This document shows positions 32,545 to 46,522 of a stretch of DNA of 64,000 nt, in pieces; position 1 is the first letter of the stretch; every line of letters begins with the position of its first letter. Both the position numbers and the translations under genes were made by a program. Under the pieces are notes generated by a model. The model was not told the origin of the DNA. It did no database searches and saw only the letters and a program-made list of their open reading frames with translations. This DNA comes from Datura wrightii. Lineage: Eukaryota > Streptophyta > Magnoliopsida > Solanales > Solanaceae. Location: the NCBI GenBank assembly GCA_035772735.1, contig JASDFA010000016.1:141186501-141250500 (forward strand), given 5' to 3'.

Positions 32545-33784
32545 ATTTAGCCCTCATATCTTATTCGTCCTCCCACGTAGCTCCTTCAACTTGTTGATTC
32601 CTCCATAAAACCTTGACTAAAGCTATTTCCTTATTCCTCAATCTACGAACCTGACGGTCTAGCATTTGGACTACTACCTCCTAATAGGTGAGGCTATCCT
32701 TGACTGCCACATTATCTAATGGCACCACAGAGGTTGGATCTCCAATACACTTTTTCAAAAGTGATACATGGAAAACTTGATGTACAACTGCTAGTTTTGA
32801 AGGTAACTCTAGCTCATAGGATACCTTGCCGATATGCCTCAAAATTCTATAAGGTCCCATATACCTTGGACTGAGTTTCCCCTTCTTTCCAAACCTCATC
32901 ACCCCTTTCATGGGTGAAATTTTAAGGTACACCCAATCATCAACTGCAAACTCCAACTCTCTTCTTCCGCACATCAGCATAAGATTTTTGGCGGCTTTGA
33001 GCTGTTTTTAACCTTTCTCGGATGAGCTGAACTTTCTGCATTGCCTCATGAACCATATCTGGCCCAATCAAAGTAGCTTCTCCGACTTCAAACCATCCTA
33101 AGGAGATCTACACCTTCTACTATTCAATGACTCAAACGGGGCCATTTGAATGTTGGGATAGTAGTTATTGTTGTACGCAAATTTGATAAGAGGCAAATGG
33201 TCATCCCAATTACCCCTAAAATCAATCGCACACGCTCTTAGCATAACTTTTAAGGTCTGAATTGTCTGCTCAGCTTGTCCATCTGTCTGAGGGTGAAAAG
33301 CTGTACTGAGCTTGACCTGGGTACCTAGTCCTTTTTGAAAAGATTTCTAGAAGTGAGAGGTGAATTGGGTACCTCTATCTGAAATAATGGACAAAGGCAC
33401 CCCATGCAGTCTGACTAGTTCTTGAATATAAAGTCTAGCATAGTCATCAGCTGAATCTGTGGTTTTGACTGGGAGGAAGTGTGCTGACTTAGTCATCCGG
33501 TCTACTACCACTCAAATAGAGTCATGTTGCCGATGAGTCCGAGGTAGACCCGTAATGAAGTCCGTGTTTATTTCATCCCACTTCCATGTGGGTATACTGA
33601 TATCCTGAGTCATACCTCCCAGTCTCTGGTGTTCTACCTCTACTTGCTGGCAGTTTGGGCACTTAGCTACAAATTTAGCAATATCTCTTTTCATGTCGTT
33701 CCACCAGTAAATATCCCATAAATCACAGTACATCTTAGTAGCCCCAGGGTGAATGGAATATCTAGAACTATGCGCTTCAACCAA
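32545..33784 (-). pseudogene. Element D integrase with chromodomain-like tail, disrupted
   Basis: H2C2 region: HSSRYSIHPGATKMY and KCPNCQQVEVEHQ. Core start EINTDFITGLPRT keeps the first catalytic Asp. ISDRGTQF (about 33380) and HPQTDGQAEQT (about 33280) carry the second Asp and the Glu. The tail 32980-32681 has [15 protein letters not shown]; after a TAG at about 32681 the chromodomain-like end continues to about 32545. Stops separate the blocks. Confidence 0.85.
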
Positions 33785-35935
33785 TATCTACGTCTCAACT
33801 CACCGACATCCGATACACATAATCTACCCTGGTAACGGAGCACACTATCTCCCCCTTTGGAGAAAGCTTCTATTTCTTTCCTGAGAACTGCTTCCTTCAT
33901 CTTAAGTAGGATGGCTTCATCTTATCTGGACTTAACCTCCACAACTAAAGAGGAATCTGACCCGCTTTACATTACCACACCACCTTCAGCTGAATCCACG
34001 AACTGCACCCCTAACCGGGCTAACCTGTGAACTTCCTTCCCTAGCTCCCTATTGCCTTCCTCAATGTGAGCTACACTTCCCATAGACCTCCTGCTTAGGG
34101 TGTCAGCCACCACATTGGCTTTGCTCGAGTGATATAGTACACTAATGTCATAATCCTTTAGCAATTCCAACCACCATGTTTGACGCAGGTTTAGGTCCTT
34201 CTGGCTGAACACATATTGAAGGCTCTTGTGATCTGTGAACACATCCACGTGAGCCCCGTACAAGTAGTGTCTCCATATTTTTAATGCAAATACCACTGCT
34301 GCCAACTACAAGCCATGAGCTGCATAATTCTTCTCATGAACTTTAAGCTGCCTGGAGGCATAGGCTATCACTTTGCCCCGCTACATCAGAACGCAACCAA
34401 GTCCAACTCTGGAGGCATCACAATACACAACTAACCCATTTAATCCTTCCTGTAACGTTAACACTTGAGCGGTAGTGAGTCGAGTCTTCAACTCCTAGAA
34501 ACTCTTCTCACACTCATCCGACCACTGAAATTTCACCTTCTTCTGGGTTGACTTGGTCAGATGCTATGGAGGAGAAACCTTCCACAAATCGTCGGTAATA
34601 GCCTACTAAGCCCAGGAAACTCCTTATTTCAGTAGGAGAGGTAGGTCTGGGCCAATCCTTCACTGCTGCTATCTTATGAGGATCTACTTATATCACTTCA
34701 CCTATAACCACATGACCCAAGAATGTCACAGACTTCAACCACAATTCACACTTACTGAACTTGGCAAACAACTGGAGACCCTGAGTGTTTGTAGCAATAT
34801 CCTCAGGTGATCTGCATGCTCTTCCTCATTTATGGACTATACCGGAATGTCATCAATAAATAAGATGACGAACATATCTATGTATGGTTTGAAAACCATG
34901 TTCATTAAGTCCATGAAGGCTGCTGGAGAATTTGTTAACCCAAAGGGCATCACCACAAACTTGTAATGACCATTTCGAGTTGTGAATGCTATTTTCGGTA
35001 TGTAACTCTCTCTAACCCTTAGCTGATGGTACCCCGATCTGAGGTCAATCTTGGAAAAGCAACTGGCTCCCTAAAGCTGGTCAAATAGATCGTCAATTCT
35101 GGGTAAAGGGTATATGTTCTTAACTGTGACCTTGTTCAGTTGACGGTAGTCTATGCACATTCTAAGGGTATCGTCCTTTTTACGCACGAATAGCACTAGA
35201 GAACCCCAGAGAGAGATGCTGGGTTTGATAAAACCCTTGTCAAGAAGATCTTTTAGCTGCTCCTTCAACTCCTTAAGCTTAGCTGGAGCCATTCTATAAG
35301 GAGGAATGGAGATGGGCTGAGTGTCTGGAAGGAGATCTATTCTGAAGTCTGTTTCCCATTCAGGGGGAACTCCAGGAAGATCTTCAGGAAAGACATCTAG
35401 AAACTCGCTGACAACTGGAGCTGACTGAATGGCTGGGGTCTCATAGTTGGAATCTTTGACCCGAACCAAATAGTATAAGCATCCTTTGGAAATGAGTTTT
35501 TGAGCCTTAAGGTAGGAAATAAACCTACGCTTAGGTGCTGAGCTGCTGGCTGACCATTCTAACATAGGCTCATTTAGAAACTGGAACTTGAAAACCCTAG
35601 TTTTGCAGTCAACTGAGGCATAGCAGGAGCGTAACCAATCCATGCCTAGAATAAGATCGAATTCGACCATGTCTAGCTCTACAAGATCAACTGGAATGAT
35701 TTTATTCAATACTGAGACTGGGAACATTCTATACACCCGGCTGGCTCTAACTGACTCGCTAACTGGGGTGGAGACTGAAAAGGGTTCTGATAGGACCTAT
35801 GGTCTGATGCTAAACTAGACTGCTACATATGGATTTACAAATGAAAGAGTAGCTCATGGATTTACAAATGAAAGAGTAGCTCATGGATTTAAGAGGGCAT
35901 ATACGTCTAGGTGGAAGAGATGTAACATACCAATA
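33785..35935 (-). pseudogene. Element D protease, reverse transcriptase and RNase H, disrupted
   Basis: Protease: the active-site segment, usually DPGATLSF, reads NP-stop-ATLSF and is tandemly duplicated (35830-35883); LILGMDWL follows at about 35640. [32 protein letters not shown] and the catalytic FIDDIP (about 34850). RNase [13 protein letters not shown] (about 34230) with its Asp kept, and [14 protein letters not shown] codons interrupt, for example after DDLFDQL at 35071. Confidence 0.85.
35830..35883. repeat. 27-bp tandem duplication in the element D protease
   Basis: Two exact copies of a 27-bp unit beginning TGGATTTACAAATG. It is nine codons long, so the frame is kept. It duplicates the segment that normally holds the protease active site. 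Confidence 0.9.
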
Positions 35936-37140
35936 ACCACGTCAGGTGAGATTTCTTGATCTTGATGAGAAGAGAGAGCATAAAAACAATTCTAGCGTTG
36001 ACCGCCATCTATACTTGATGGGTTGGCCTACCGAGCTGGTCAGTCTACTGGAGCTGCTAAGGTAGTAGATTGGGATCTTCCCCACCCTGCTGACGGGCAC
36101 TCTCTCAGTCGATGCCCGAGTTGTCCACAACCGAAACAACCCTCTCTACCCTGTAAACACTCTCCAGGATGGTCTCTGCCACACTTGGGGCACACTGGAT
36201 ACTTGTTTCTTAAAATTTGGGCCTGAGACTGAGTGCCAAATGACCCACCCCCCCAATCCTAACGGGATCGAAAGGTTCGTGCGCTGGCTGAGCTGGGTGC
36301 TGGGGCCTTGTGCTGTTGTTGCTGCTGCTGTTGTGGGCGACTACTAACGCCAAATCTCTGGTAGACAAAATCTGATTGTCCTATTCTTTCCCTGTTGTTC
36401 TTTTGCCCCATATTTTTCAGCTTCTCGGCCTCAATCTGTTGAGCATAAATAATTAGGCTGGAAAAATCCATGTCTTTGATCAGCATCGCGGTCCTGCAGT
36501 CCTTGAGGACTAGATTAGACTCTCCATTAACGAACTTCAGCATGCAAGCCCTCGGCTCGGCCACCATCTCTGGGGCATACTTTGATAGTCTAGTAAACTC
36601 CAGAGCATACTCCTCCACTGTCCTGTTGCCCTATCGCATGTTCATAAACTCTGCCATCTTAGCCTCCCTCAGCTCCCGAGGGAAAAGCCTATCCAGGAAA
36701 GCTGTATGGAACTCCTCCCACTCCACCAGTCCTGCTCCTGCTGACCACCCCTCCTTCCACTGCTCGAGCCAAACCTAGGCTACCCTTTTTAGCTTGTAGG
36801 TATCCAGGTCAGCACTCTCGGAGGAGCTGACACCCATGATTCGGGTAATATTTCTGACCTCATCTACAAAGCCTTGTGGGTCCTCTCCCACCTTTGTTTC
36901 GTGAAAGTCTAGAGGCTTCATCCGGGTGAAATCCCACACCCTGGCAGCAGTAGCAAACCCATTTGTGGCTACTAGAACCACCTACTGATTCACTTGATTG
37001 GTGATGGTCTAAGCAAGCAATTGATTGGCCGCCCTGAATTCGGCAGTAGACACAAAGTCGTCCTAAGGAACTGTCGCAGCTGGTGGAGCGGGTCGGTTGG
37101 CATTTCCGGCTCTACGTCCATTTCTGCGTTGAGGAGGCAT
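35936..37140 (-). pseudogene. Element D gag, disrupted
   Basis: Starts at ATG 37140 (MPPQRRNGRRAGNANRP). Conserved gag core: TRMKPLDFHETKVGEDP, LDRLFPRELREAKMAEF and YALEFTRLSKYAPEMV. A Gln repeat at about 36312-36335. Two zinc-knuckle-like motifs, CPKCGRDHPGEC and CFGCGQLGHRLREC (36080-36200), as in Del/Tekay gag. At least four stops, several TAG in place of CAG. Confidence 0.85.
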
Positions 37141-37361
37141 TGTTCAATGAAAGGAAAGAGGACACAATTTAGAAATACGCCTTTGAAATTGGACTTTAAA
37201 GCACGATAAAGAGCATGATAAAAAGGGGAATTTTCCTAATAACATCTCGTAGCCTCCTTGTCATAAGTGTGGCGCGCTTCACACCCAAGAAAAGGACTCT
37301 ACTCGATGACGCTTTCAAGCTTTCCAAGGATACTATAAACCTAGTTCTATGATACTAAGCT

Positions 37362-39847
37362 TGTCATGCCCTGATCCTACACCCTGGACATAACACGGTA
37401 CTTGAAGTCATGAGTGACCCCAAGTCAACCCCTGGTCTATAATATACTGGTGTTTTGAGTAAACAAGCACAACAGAAGTTTTATATAATAGATTTATCAT
37501 TTTAGGAAAATGTGAAGACTGAAAGTAGAGAAAGAAATATTATATCTGAAATCCAATTCTGAAAGACAAGTCTGGTCTAAAAGCCAACTACTGAGGAGTT
37601 GCTAGGACAGGTCCCAGCTAACTCTAAGTATAAAAAAAACCATATCCAACTAAAGTAAATAAATAAAGCCCTCGAATGAGGAGGACTCGCACTCTGATCT
37701 ACTGAAATGGAATGCTCTAAAACTGAAGTAACTATTTGTGCTGAATTTGAGAACCTGCAGCTGTATCATGAAACGACACAACATGAAAAGCATGCGTTAG
37801 TACTTTGAATGTACTGTGTAAGTGGGAGAAACATACAGAATATAAAGTCAGAACTAAAATGACATGCCATCACCAACAAGTAAGCTGAACTGAACTACTG
37901 ATATAATCTAAAAAGGGTCAAGATGACCCTGTCTGATGGTCAAGGACATGCCCTAAGTCTAAAACACTAAATCTATGATGTTGTACCGAACTGAGTTGCT
38001 TAATCTGATACTGGACTAGAATGACTAGTGGGAGGGTCTATAACTGACATTTAACCACATGAGCTAGATATGGAGTTCGATGTATACACCCCACCGATAG
38101 GACACAATATACCTTGCCAGGGTATAAAGGCATAGACTGTGAAATCACTGTAAAAAAGGGGGCTGTTAGTCCAAGTAAATAAAACCTACGGTGGCGACGT
38201 AGTTCTGAAACTTGGGTGTGCTGGAGCCCCAGCCCTTTCGGTGCTAAATCCTACTCCCACTAGATAATCTTATTACTGCTACTACTGATAAGCGGATAGC
38301 TCGATACTGGGGTCCAAGACTATACTAACCCAGGAATACTGTCAGAGAGTTCCCTGAGATCTATAGGACTAGATTTGGAAACTGAGTTCTAATACTGGTC
38401 AGAGCTGCTTATTTGGAAGCGTTGTAACCTTCTAGAGAACCAACTGATAGCTAAACAAGGGTCCTAGGGTTGGTCAGAGCTATGAATGAATATCATGACC
38501 GCTTAATGGACCAAATATCTGAAAATTGAATCTGAGTCTAGAAACTGGGAGGCACCACTGACACCTCGAAAATAAGTTGGAGTCAAACTGATCAGTTGAC
38601 ATTTTCTAGACAACAATGATGTTGCTAAAATTGTTTGAAGCTAGACTGATATGGTTCTGACTGAGACTAGACTGATAGAGTTATCTGTTCTAACTGATTA
38701 AAACAGCTAGTAGAGAGCCCATTTGTGCCAACAACACGGACAATTTCATAATATAAGGAAAAATTTAAAAAATTATAGGAATTTCATTCAACAGTGCAAA
38801 GTCATTTTTGTTTATGGAATATTTTCTCAACATATGTATGTATGTAGGAAATTCTAGAAACTTTCAACTCAAAGCATCCTTCATACACTAGAGAGAACTG
38901 AACAAATAAAATCATTATTCGAAAATTAGGGCTTAAATTCACCTTTGTGATAACACCGACAATTTGATAACAATAAATATAAACAACATTCGAAGTGAAT
39001 TCAATGAAAATAACATGAATGCTTCTCATACTCGAAAGCTCAAGGCTTAAAATTAATAGAATAAATTGAGGAGGAATTTGGGGACACAAGGGAAGGACAA
39101 TCCCCTCGCTAAAATCACACATACCTGGTAAAGAATTCCCTGGAGAAGAGGACCTAGACTTCTATGATGATTGAATGACCCTAAGCCTACTAGAGGGTTT
39201 CTTGAGAGAACTGCTGTTGAAATTCTGGGAGTAAACGTGAGAATGAGGGGAGAAAACCATTTAAACTCTCTAAACCTGAGGCTAAAATGACATGGTTTAG
39301 GGTCCAAAAGCATAGAAAAGTCGAATTTTCCCTTAAAGAAATTTCCTTGAAAAACATATCTGTCCCCGACCACGACTCGTACCACGAAGTCAGGACTCGT
39401 GTTCACCTCTCGTGTTCACCTCACTATTTTCTTCAATCTTCTGAAACTGGAAATGAATCGCATCCTACGACTCGTACTACCATCCTTCGGGTCGTACTGT
39501 CAGTCGTGGTATCATCCACCCATACCAACTACGACCTACCCACGACTCCTCATCACGACTCGTTGCTACATCCTACGATTTGTACCATGACCTGTGATGA
39601 CTCATTCTAGCACCACTGAGAATTTCATCACGACTCCTAACCACAAGTTGTACCTATGCATCATGATTCATAGGAATGCTCATGATATGACCTTAGACTC
39701 CCTAACTTTATCACGACTAGAGTCACGAGTCGTAGGTCCTCACCGCGACTTGTAGATCGAGTCGTTCTGGTGAAAAATTTTAGGTTTTTCTGCAACTTCC
39801 AACCTCAACTCCCGGGTCTATTCTTAGGTCCTCTCCAACGTATTACA
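37362..39847 (-). repeat. Element D 5' LTR
   Basis: About 2486 bp, TGTCATGCC...TATTACA on the plus strand. The CACGACTCG/ACGAGTCG word block is at 39370-39770. Predicted ORFs inside (38802-39610) lack domain signatures. The usual chromovirus PBS left of 37362 was not confidently identified. Confidence 0.8.
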
Positions 39848-40031
39848 AGTAAATCCATTACCAATAATTAATCTCGTTCCCATCAACTGAGATTTATTCA
39901 TTGACCCAATAATATCTTATTGAAACTGGTAATTTATTTATTTAGCCATCATAAGTCACCAATATCCTATATCCTCTAATTACAATGTTAACTCCATTCT
40001 TTATTAACAGAAATACTCCCACTGTTAGGAC
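39848..40031. other. AT-rich repeat remnant, unclassified
   Basis: No ORF and no LTR ends. It probably continues at 41611 after removal of the solo LTR and one AGGAC/AGGAT duplicate. Confidence 0.4.
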
Positions 40032-41610
40032 TGATGAGTTGGTAATTTACCAACTCATTAGGCTCTTAAGCTTGAGTTTTTACTTAGTTTTTGAGTTGAT
40101 TATATGGATTTTATTCCCTTTTTTCTTTGGTGGTGTGCAGATGCCTAAATGTGTAGAAAAGAGAAAAAATGGAGCAAAAAGAAGGAAGTGAGAGCACATT
40201 GATGGTCCACCGATGCAAACTGGCGAAACGCCTGCCATAGGCCGATTATCACTGCCCCTGAGGAAAAATTCCACCTGTGAATCGCGAGTTGCCAATGGCG
40301 ACTCGCCGGTCCAGTCACTGAAAGACACCCAATTCTCCAAAAAGAAGCATAAAGATCCGGCGGTTCACAGATTGGTATCGGCTAAATGATGGATGAACCA
40401 CCGATGCTCACTAGAGTTAAGTGATGGCTCAGATAAGAACCCAGCGGTTCATGAATTGGGACTGGCATATCACCAGTGTCTCTGCCGATTTCAAAATGGT
40501 GCTCAGGGGTATAATCGTTCATCACGGGAAAAGAGATAAAAGATGCCCTATTTTCCAGGATATAAATATCAAATAAAGTACTGTCTACTGGGTGGGATAG
40601 AGAGAGAGAGAGAGAAGAGCATATCATATCATTTTTTCCCATTTCAACTTTAGAGCATTCTATCGGAAAAGATAGGGAGATTTTGATTGGTAAACTTTGA
40701 AAAAGTACTCTTCTCTACTTCTTCTTTTCAATAGTAAGTTACATCCATTGTTAGAGACTATTTTGTGAATTTGATTTACTACTCTTGCTATTAAATTCAA
40801 TGAAGTTATTGATGAATGTGCTTTTGAATTTATTAATCATAAGTAGCTAAATCATTAACTAGAGGTGTGTGATGATGAATACTCAATTAGAGTGGGTATT
40901 GCTAGAGTTATCTGCATATTGTTTAAATAAGTATAAATCTATTAGATTCTCTTCAATATATAAAGGAAGATCCATTGATTATGATATGGGTCTTTTTATT
41001 CTTGCTTGATTGTTTCTTATAAAAGAATAATTAAGTATTGGAAGAGAATTTAATAATGAGTATGGATGAGAGATTGTGAAATTGGGTTAGAAATAGCTAA
41101 AATCGCAGTCTCATTCCTCATTAGTAGCTAATAGTTAGAAATTAGTGCAGCTACTAATCCAAATCTAATCGGGTTGAGCTAAATCGTTGCTAGATGTTTG
41201 ATAAAACTCTAGAAGAGGTACTTATAAGGCGGAAAAGTTGTAATTATCAATTTCCTGAGATTATTTACACTTGTTGAACTTATAAGATGACCTTTCATGT
41301 CCCGATCTACTTAGTATATCATCTACACCACACCTCTAGTATTTCACACTCTTGTTGACAACATTGCTGATCTTTCTATTTTATTCCACTAAATTACCAA
41401 ATACAATTCACTACAAATTTCAGTTCCCCCAATTTATTTGTTTTTATGTTAACTCTAGGTGGTGCAAGCTAACTTCAATTTCTCAACCGATACTTGTAAC
41501 TATCATTCTCTACTCTTTGTGGGATTGACCCCGACACTCGTCGGGTTACTTGTTTTGATACTTCGACCATGTATATTCTTTGCATGAAGGATATATTTTG
41601 GACGTTATCA
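40032..41610 (+). repeat. Solo LTR, TGATGAGTTGG family
   Basis: TG...CA, 1579 bp. Flanks AGGAC (40027-40031) and AGGAT (41611-41615) match at 4 of 5 bases, as an aged target duplication. Bases 40034-40058 form a 12-bp-arm palindrome with a one-base centre. The GC-rich word block is at 40200-40460. Confidence 0.8.
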
Positions 41611-43353
41611 AGGATTAACCTAGCACGAGTAATATTATCATGAATACTCATTACATGGGACTAATAACAAGATAAACTTAGATATGTTAATTCATGCTCG
41701 GTCAAATCATGAAAAACTATCATTAAGAGACACAAGTAAATTATTAATTGTAAAACAATAATTCATATCAATGGACCCATGTCCACACTTGAGACACTAA
41801 TACTTGTATATATTTCTACTTCATTAGTCTCATTCTGCACACAACCGCACCATATCCATATCATCTCGTATCATACATATATCATATCAGTATATCTCAT
41901 ATCACATCTGTATCTCTTATATCATATCTGAATCATGTTGGTATATCACACAAACATTTGTATACATACACACACACATCTATCACACATCTATAAATTT
42001 GTACATAAATGCTAGAGTGTCTTATTTATGCCCTTCCAGTCATGACACGTAGGGGATTCTAAGGATCCACGTATTGTACCAGCATGGTACCTGCTCCTAC
42101 TCATCTTCTTGTTCGAGTGCACACCTCAAACATAATCCCCTCATAAAATCGCTCACCCGGATGCTCACCTCGGGCACGAGCCATATCCAAGTATTGATAC
42201 ATATACTCAATCACACTCAATCTCTTCTCTGGATGCTTCCCTCAGACACGAGCCTCTCACGTCAGGGTAATGATGTATTACACATCATTTATCAACATAT
42301 TTTGTCATTCTCTAAATCAATTATCTCATAGGATAGATTACAAGTACACATTAACTATCACAACTGTGCTTTTTAATTCATGAATAATATTCACAATTTG
42401 ATAAATTTAGAGTTCACTCAAGAAACATATTTATACCACCATACTTTATATCACAATCATTATCAGATGACCATTCAAGCATATTCATGAGTTCTCAATT
42501 CATGTAAGACATTATTCATAATCTAATTTTCCATAATTCCATATTAAATTAAATGGAGGTGTAGATAATTAGATATACATGTGTAGAAACATAAAGATAT
42601 TGATATATTTATATTTATATTTACCTATACACATATCATAGCCTGCTCTCAATTATTGACTAGTTTAATCTCATGAGACTTCGCTATTCAGGGAATGTAT
42701 TCATCATGAATATTCCAACTGTCATGCCACCCCAATTTTGGGATGCAACTCCTTATAATTAATTCTCCATCTTTGTTGTAGTTATTATTTCGTTAACAAT
42801 ATCATAGTCATACAATATTCAAGTTATTCCAACATCATTTATAATTCGACAATTTGTTACTATAATTCCATTCTAGTACCCATCTTTCCTCTTACAGTAA
42901 TTAATAATATATAATTAGGAAAACACAATCACGAATATGTAATTATGGATAAATGGTCTTGAACATGCTACCCAAAATATAAAATTAACAATCTACCATC
43001 ATGAATCTACCTATGTTTAGTAATTACAACATAGTATTCATGACCTCTTTCTTTTCTTGTTATTAAGGTTATTTTCCCCGTCTTTAACAATTATTTCATT
43101 ATGATTTTATATAAGTCATCTTCAACATTCTCTATTTGTATTCACCCATTAATTGTACATCAATTGTACACATGTATACATATTACTAATCAAGGTCTAA
43201 CATAAAGGTTAGCCATAACCTACCTGGGCGTCATGCAGCTGCTAAGAAATGATGGGTTTGCATTCTTTCTTGGAGCCCTTGAGTTCTTGGAGAGAATCAT
43301 CAGGGAGGATGGTAGAATCTAGCTTTCCTTTAGCCACCTTCTCCCTTTCTTGG
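41611..43353. other. AT-rich repetitive region, unclassified
   Basis: No supportable gene. It has a degenerate ATATCATATC tandem stretch (about 41868-41960) and repeated GGATGC/GAGCC phrases (42110-42260). It may be a minus-oriented LTR: CACCTGGGCGTC near 43225 reads as a CAG|GTAGGT donor on the minus strand. I cannot assign it. Confidence 0.35.
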
Positions 43354-46300
43354 TTAGAACACCCAAAATTTTACCCTAGGACATTTTTAAAAACTAAACC
43401 CTATTAGAATAGGAACTGAGTTTTAAAATATACTAAAACACAAAATCCTGGTTTGTATCGTCCATTGCAGCATCAGCTTATTCACTGCAATGGTCCATCT
43501 ATGGTGAGGAGATACCTGCTCTAGCGGTCCAGCCGCCTGGACCCATTTAATTTTAAGTCACTCCATTTGAAGTCTCATTATCATGCACTTCCTTCCCAAA
43601 ATATAAGACCAAATTAGGGGAAAATTTTTTAACTTTTATGCCAACATCATCAAGGTTCTATAATGATCGAATGGGTAATTACAAATTCAATATGGATAAA
43701 TACTAGGCAAGTATTCCCTTCTTGGGTTGATTCTCCTAAATCACTCAAATGGGAGCACTGAGAATGGGCTTATGGTGAATATGCAAGAAATCAACTTAGG
43801 CAACCATTAGTTGTCTTTGAACAATACCAATGGTGTCAATCTATATTATTTTTCTCAAATTGATAAAAACTCTATTCTACCCGATTGTAAGTTTCCAATT
43901 AGATTTAATCCTATTTCTAGGTGAATCCATTAAATAAGGTTTAAATCTTTGGGTCATTGTTGATCGATGCTACACAAACCTCAATTGTCTTTCTCAAGCA
44001 TAATTGAGGCAATTTGACATGATTAGATGATTTTCACCACAAATCTCACTTTAGAAAGCATAGACCAATTAAATATTCTCAAGCATATGCTCAATTTCAC
44101 CCAATTGAGATCATTATGATTCAAAACTATATTGGGTTCACAATCCTAGAACTGACATTAGTTACCCATATCTAAAGAAGAAGAGAAAAACAAGTAATTA
44201 GAGATATTCACTTCCAAAGTAATAATTGGAGAAGAGAAACTTGAATTGAGAAGTTTGATCTTCAATATTCAAATGGATAACTTCAATTACAAGTCCAAAG
44301 CTATAAAAACTCTCTAAAACTTTGCTAAAAGGTTCTAACTACCTTAAAACTTGTCCAAAAATATGAAAAAGATCTATTTATACTAAGCCTAAAACCCCAA
44401 TTAAATTCAAATCCGAAGGGTGCCAAGTTGCAGCAACGGACTATTTTTTAGCGAGACGATCCGCATCTTGAACCGTTAGTTTTGTTCTACCTAGCCTTCT
44501 TCCGTCTTATGATTAATGAACCATCTTTTAGAAAGATGATTCATTTTTTTCATCTGTCAATTGCTCCATCATGAAATTGGGTTGGACAAAAAGGACTAAT
44601 TGAGAGTCCATCTTTTAAGAAGACGGACCATATCTTGAGTCATCCTATGCATATTACTTGGTGGTGTTCTATATATTAGATGACATTTGAGAATGCAGAC
44701 CGTATCTTGGATGTGCTGTTCATCTTTCTACCAGACTTCAATGACTTACATGCCTCCTTTTATCAACTCATTGGATTCTTGAAACTTAGCAAAATAGTGT
44801 TAGTTTTAACTTATATTAGTACTTAAAGGCATGCATAATTCCAAAAAAGAAGTGTAAATGTTTCATAAAATCTCAGCACATGAAGGGCTAGAACCCTAGA
44901 ACTTGTGAAAGTTATGGTAAATTGAATGGGTGTTGATAACTATTATTTCCTAGGCTTCTAAGTTATTAAATGACACTTCCTAGAATGAAAAGGAATGTTA
45001 TAGTTCATAATTGTGATAATTTGAGATCAGAATTCAATAAAGATGACACCTTTAGCATAAAAACTAGTTTAAAGTGGGTTAATGGAGTAGAAACTCCACT
45101 AACTAGGGTGATGTGATTATTGTGGAACTAGAATATTGAAAATTAACCTATGTGTATTGAATTGGATCTTAATAACAGGTAGAATTGGGTGTGTTTGAAT
45201 TTCGAAGGTCATTATTTGAGGAGTAGGTAATTAAATACTTTTATAGTATTTATTTTTAGACTTTGAGCATTCCAAGACATTGAGGAAATAAAAAGCTCCC
45301 ATGGAGTAGCTTGCTTATTCAAATTCTCAATTTGAGGTTTGTTACAGTTTATTTGGAGTTAGACTTTAATTAGCCTCTTGTAAGTATTATGAATTTATAA
45401 AGCATGCTTGATTGATCTTCGAACATGGATTGTGATTAAAATTATGGCTTGACAATTCTATGTGAAATAGGTTAATTTATCAAAGTTGAATAATATACCG
45501 TTATTATGTCATGAATGGCTCGAGTCGGATGTTGTGTGATTGAACGATTATTATATCAGTAAGGATGTGTAACTTGAGTCTGATATAAGATGACGGATGA
45601 GCCATTATATAATTGATGAGTGGATCGAGTCAGGTATGAGCCAACAAATGTGCTGATGAGTGGGAACAAGTACCATGCTTATACGATACATGAACACCTA
45701 AGGTCCCTTGCAAGCCATGATTAGATGGGAAAACATAAGACCTATTGGCATATGAGTACAAATGAGTGATAGATGTGTGATCCAAACATGCTATAGAGTG
45801 AGACTAATGAGATATAGAGTCTAAACAACTATGATTCAATGTGAACATGATCCCATGATTTTATTAGATTACATTATAATTGCAAGTTCTTTTGATGTCT
45901 TTTGATGTCTGATAAAAAGACTTATATCTTCTGTGATTGATTGGCACTATTAATCCAGGATTGATATATTGATTGGCTGTGGTTTACTATTTTATTCCTT
46001 GCGATGCTAGTTACATGTGTTTTGATCTTGTTATGGTTGTATTGATTTGTGATATATACTTGTTTGTAATCTGAGTTGGCCTTTAATGCCTACCAGTACA
46101 TAGTGTTTGTACTGATGCTACTTTTGCACTTTTCTTTGAGTTCTTACTATGTTTCAGAGCCCTATTTGTGACCTCACATTTAGAGTATCCATTTGACTAA
46201 TTTGAGGGTGTGTTGTTCTCTTTAGGCTACCGCAAATCATTTTTTATATGGATGTCTATTCCATTTATACATTCACATCATCTACCTTCTCTTATTATTC

Positions 46301-46522
46301 TAGACATTCTAGTTAGAGTCCTTGAACAATGACTTTTTGGTTTTGGGAATCGTAATAGTTAGATTTTGTTGAATGATTTTACACTTAATTTATCTTTATT
46401 ATTTAACTCTTGAATGGTCTATTTGGTTGAATGAATCCTTTTAAGGATGGATAGTTGGTAAGTTATGGTTCTCCTACTAGAGGGTTAGTATGGGTGGTAA
46501 TCATGCTAGTTGGGTCATGACA
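43354..46522 (+). repeat. Probable chromovirus-type LTR (plus), interrupted
   Basis: The start TTAGAACACCCAAAATTTTACC resembles TGTAACACCCC of this LTR group, and the end is GGGTCATGACA. About 43640-44890 looks like an inserted, minus-oriented LTR, with CTATTTATA (TATA on minus) near 44372 and repeated CCATCTTTTA words at 44520-44720. No genes. Confidence 0.5.

Larger units (their letters stand above)
31393..39847 (-). mobile_element. Element D: Del/Tekay-like chromovirus, inactivated
   Basis: Minus-strand order is 5' LTR 39847-37362, gag (from ATG 37140), protease, RT, RNase H, integrase, chromodomain-like tail, PPT, and a shortened 3' LTR 32259-31393. This is the most complete pol-bearing element in the window. 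Many in-frame stops, a damaged protease active site and a deletion in the 3' LTR make it non-functional. Confidence 0.88.

Noticed and set aside
42074..42331. 85-aa Ser/His-rich ORF
   Set aside because: Lies in unclassified repeat DNA, no domain, composition reflects repeated GCTCACC/GGATGC phrases.
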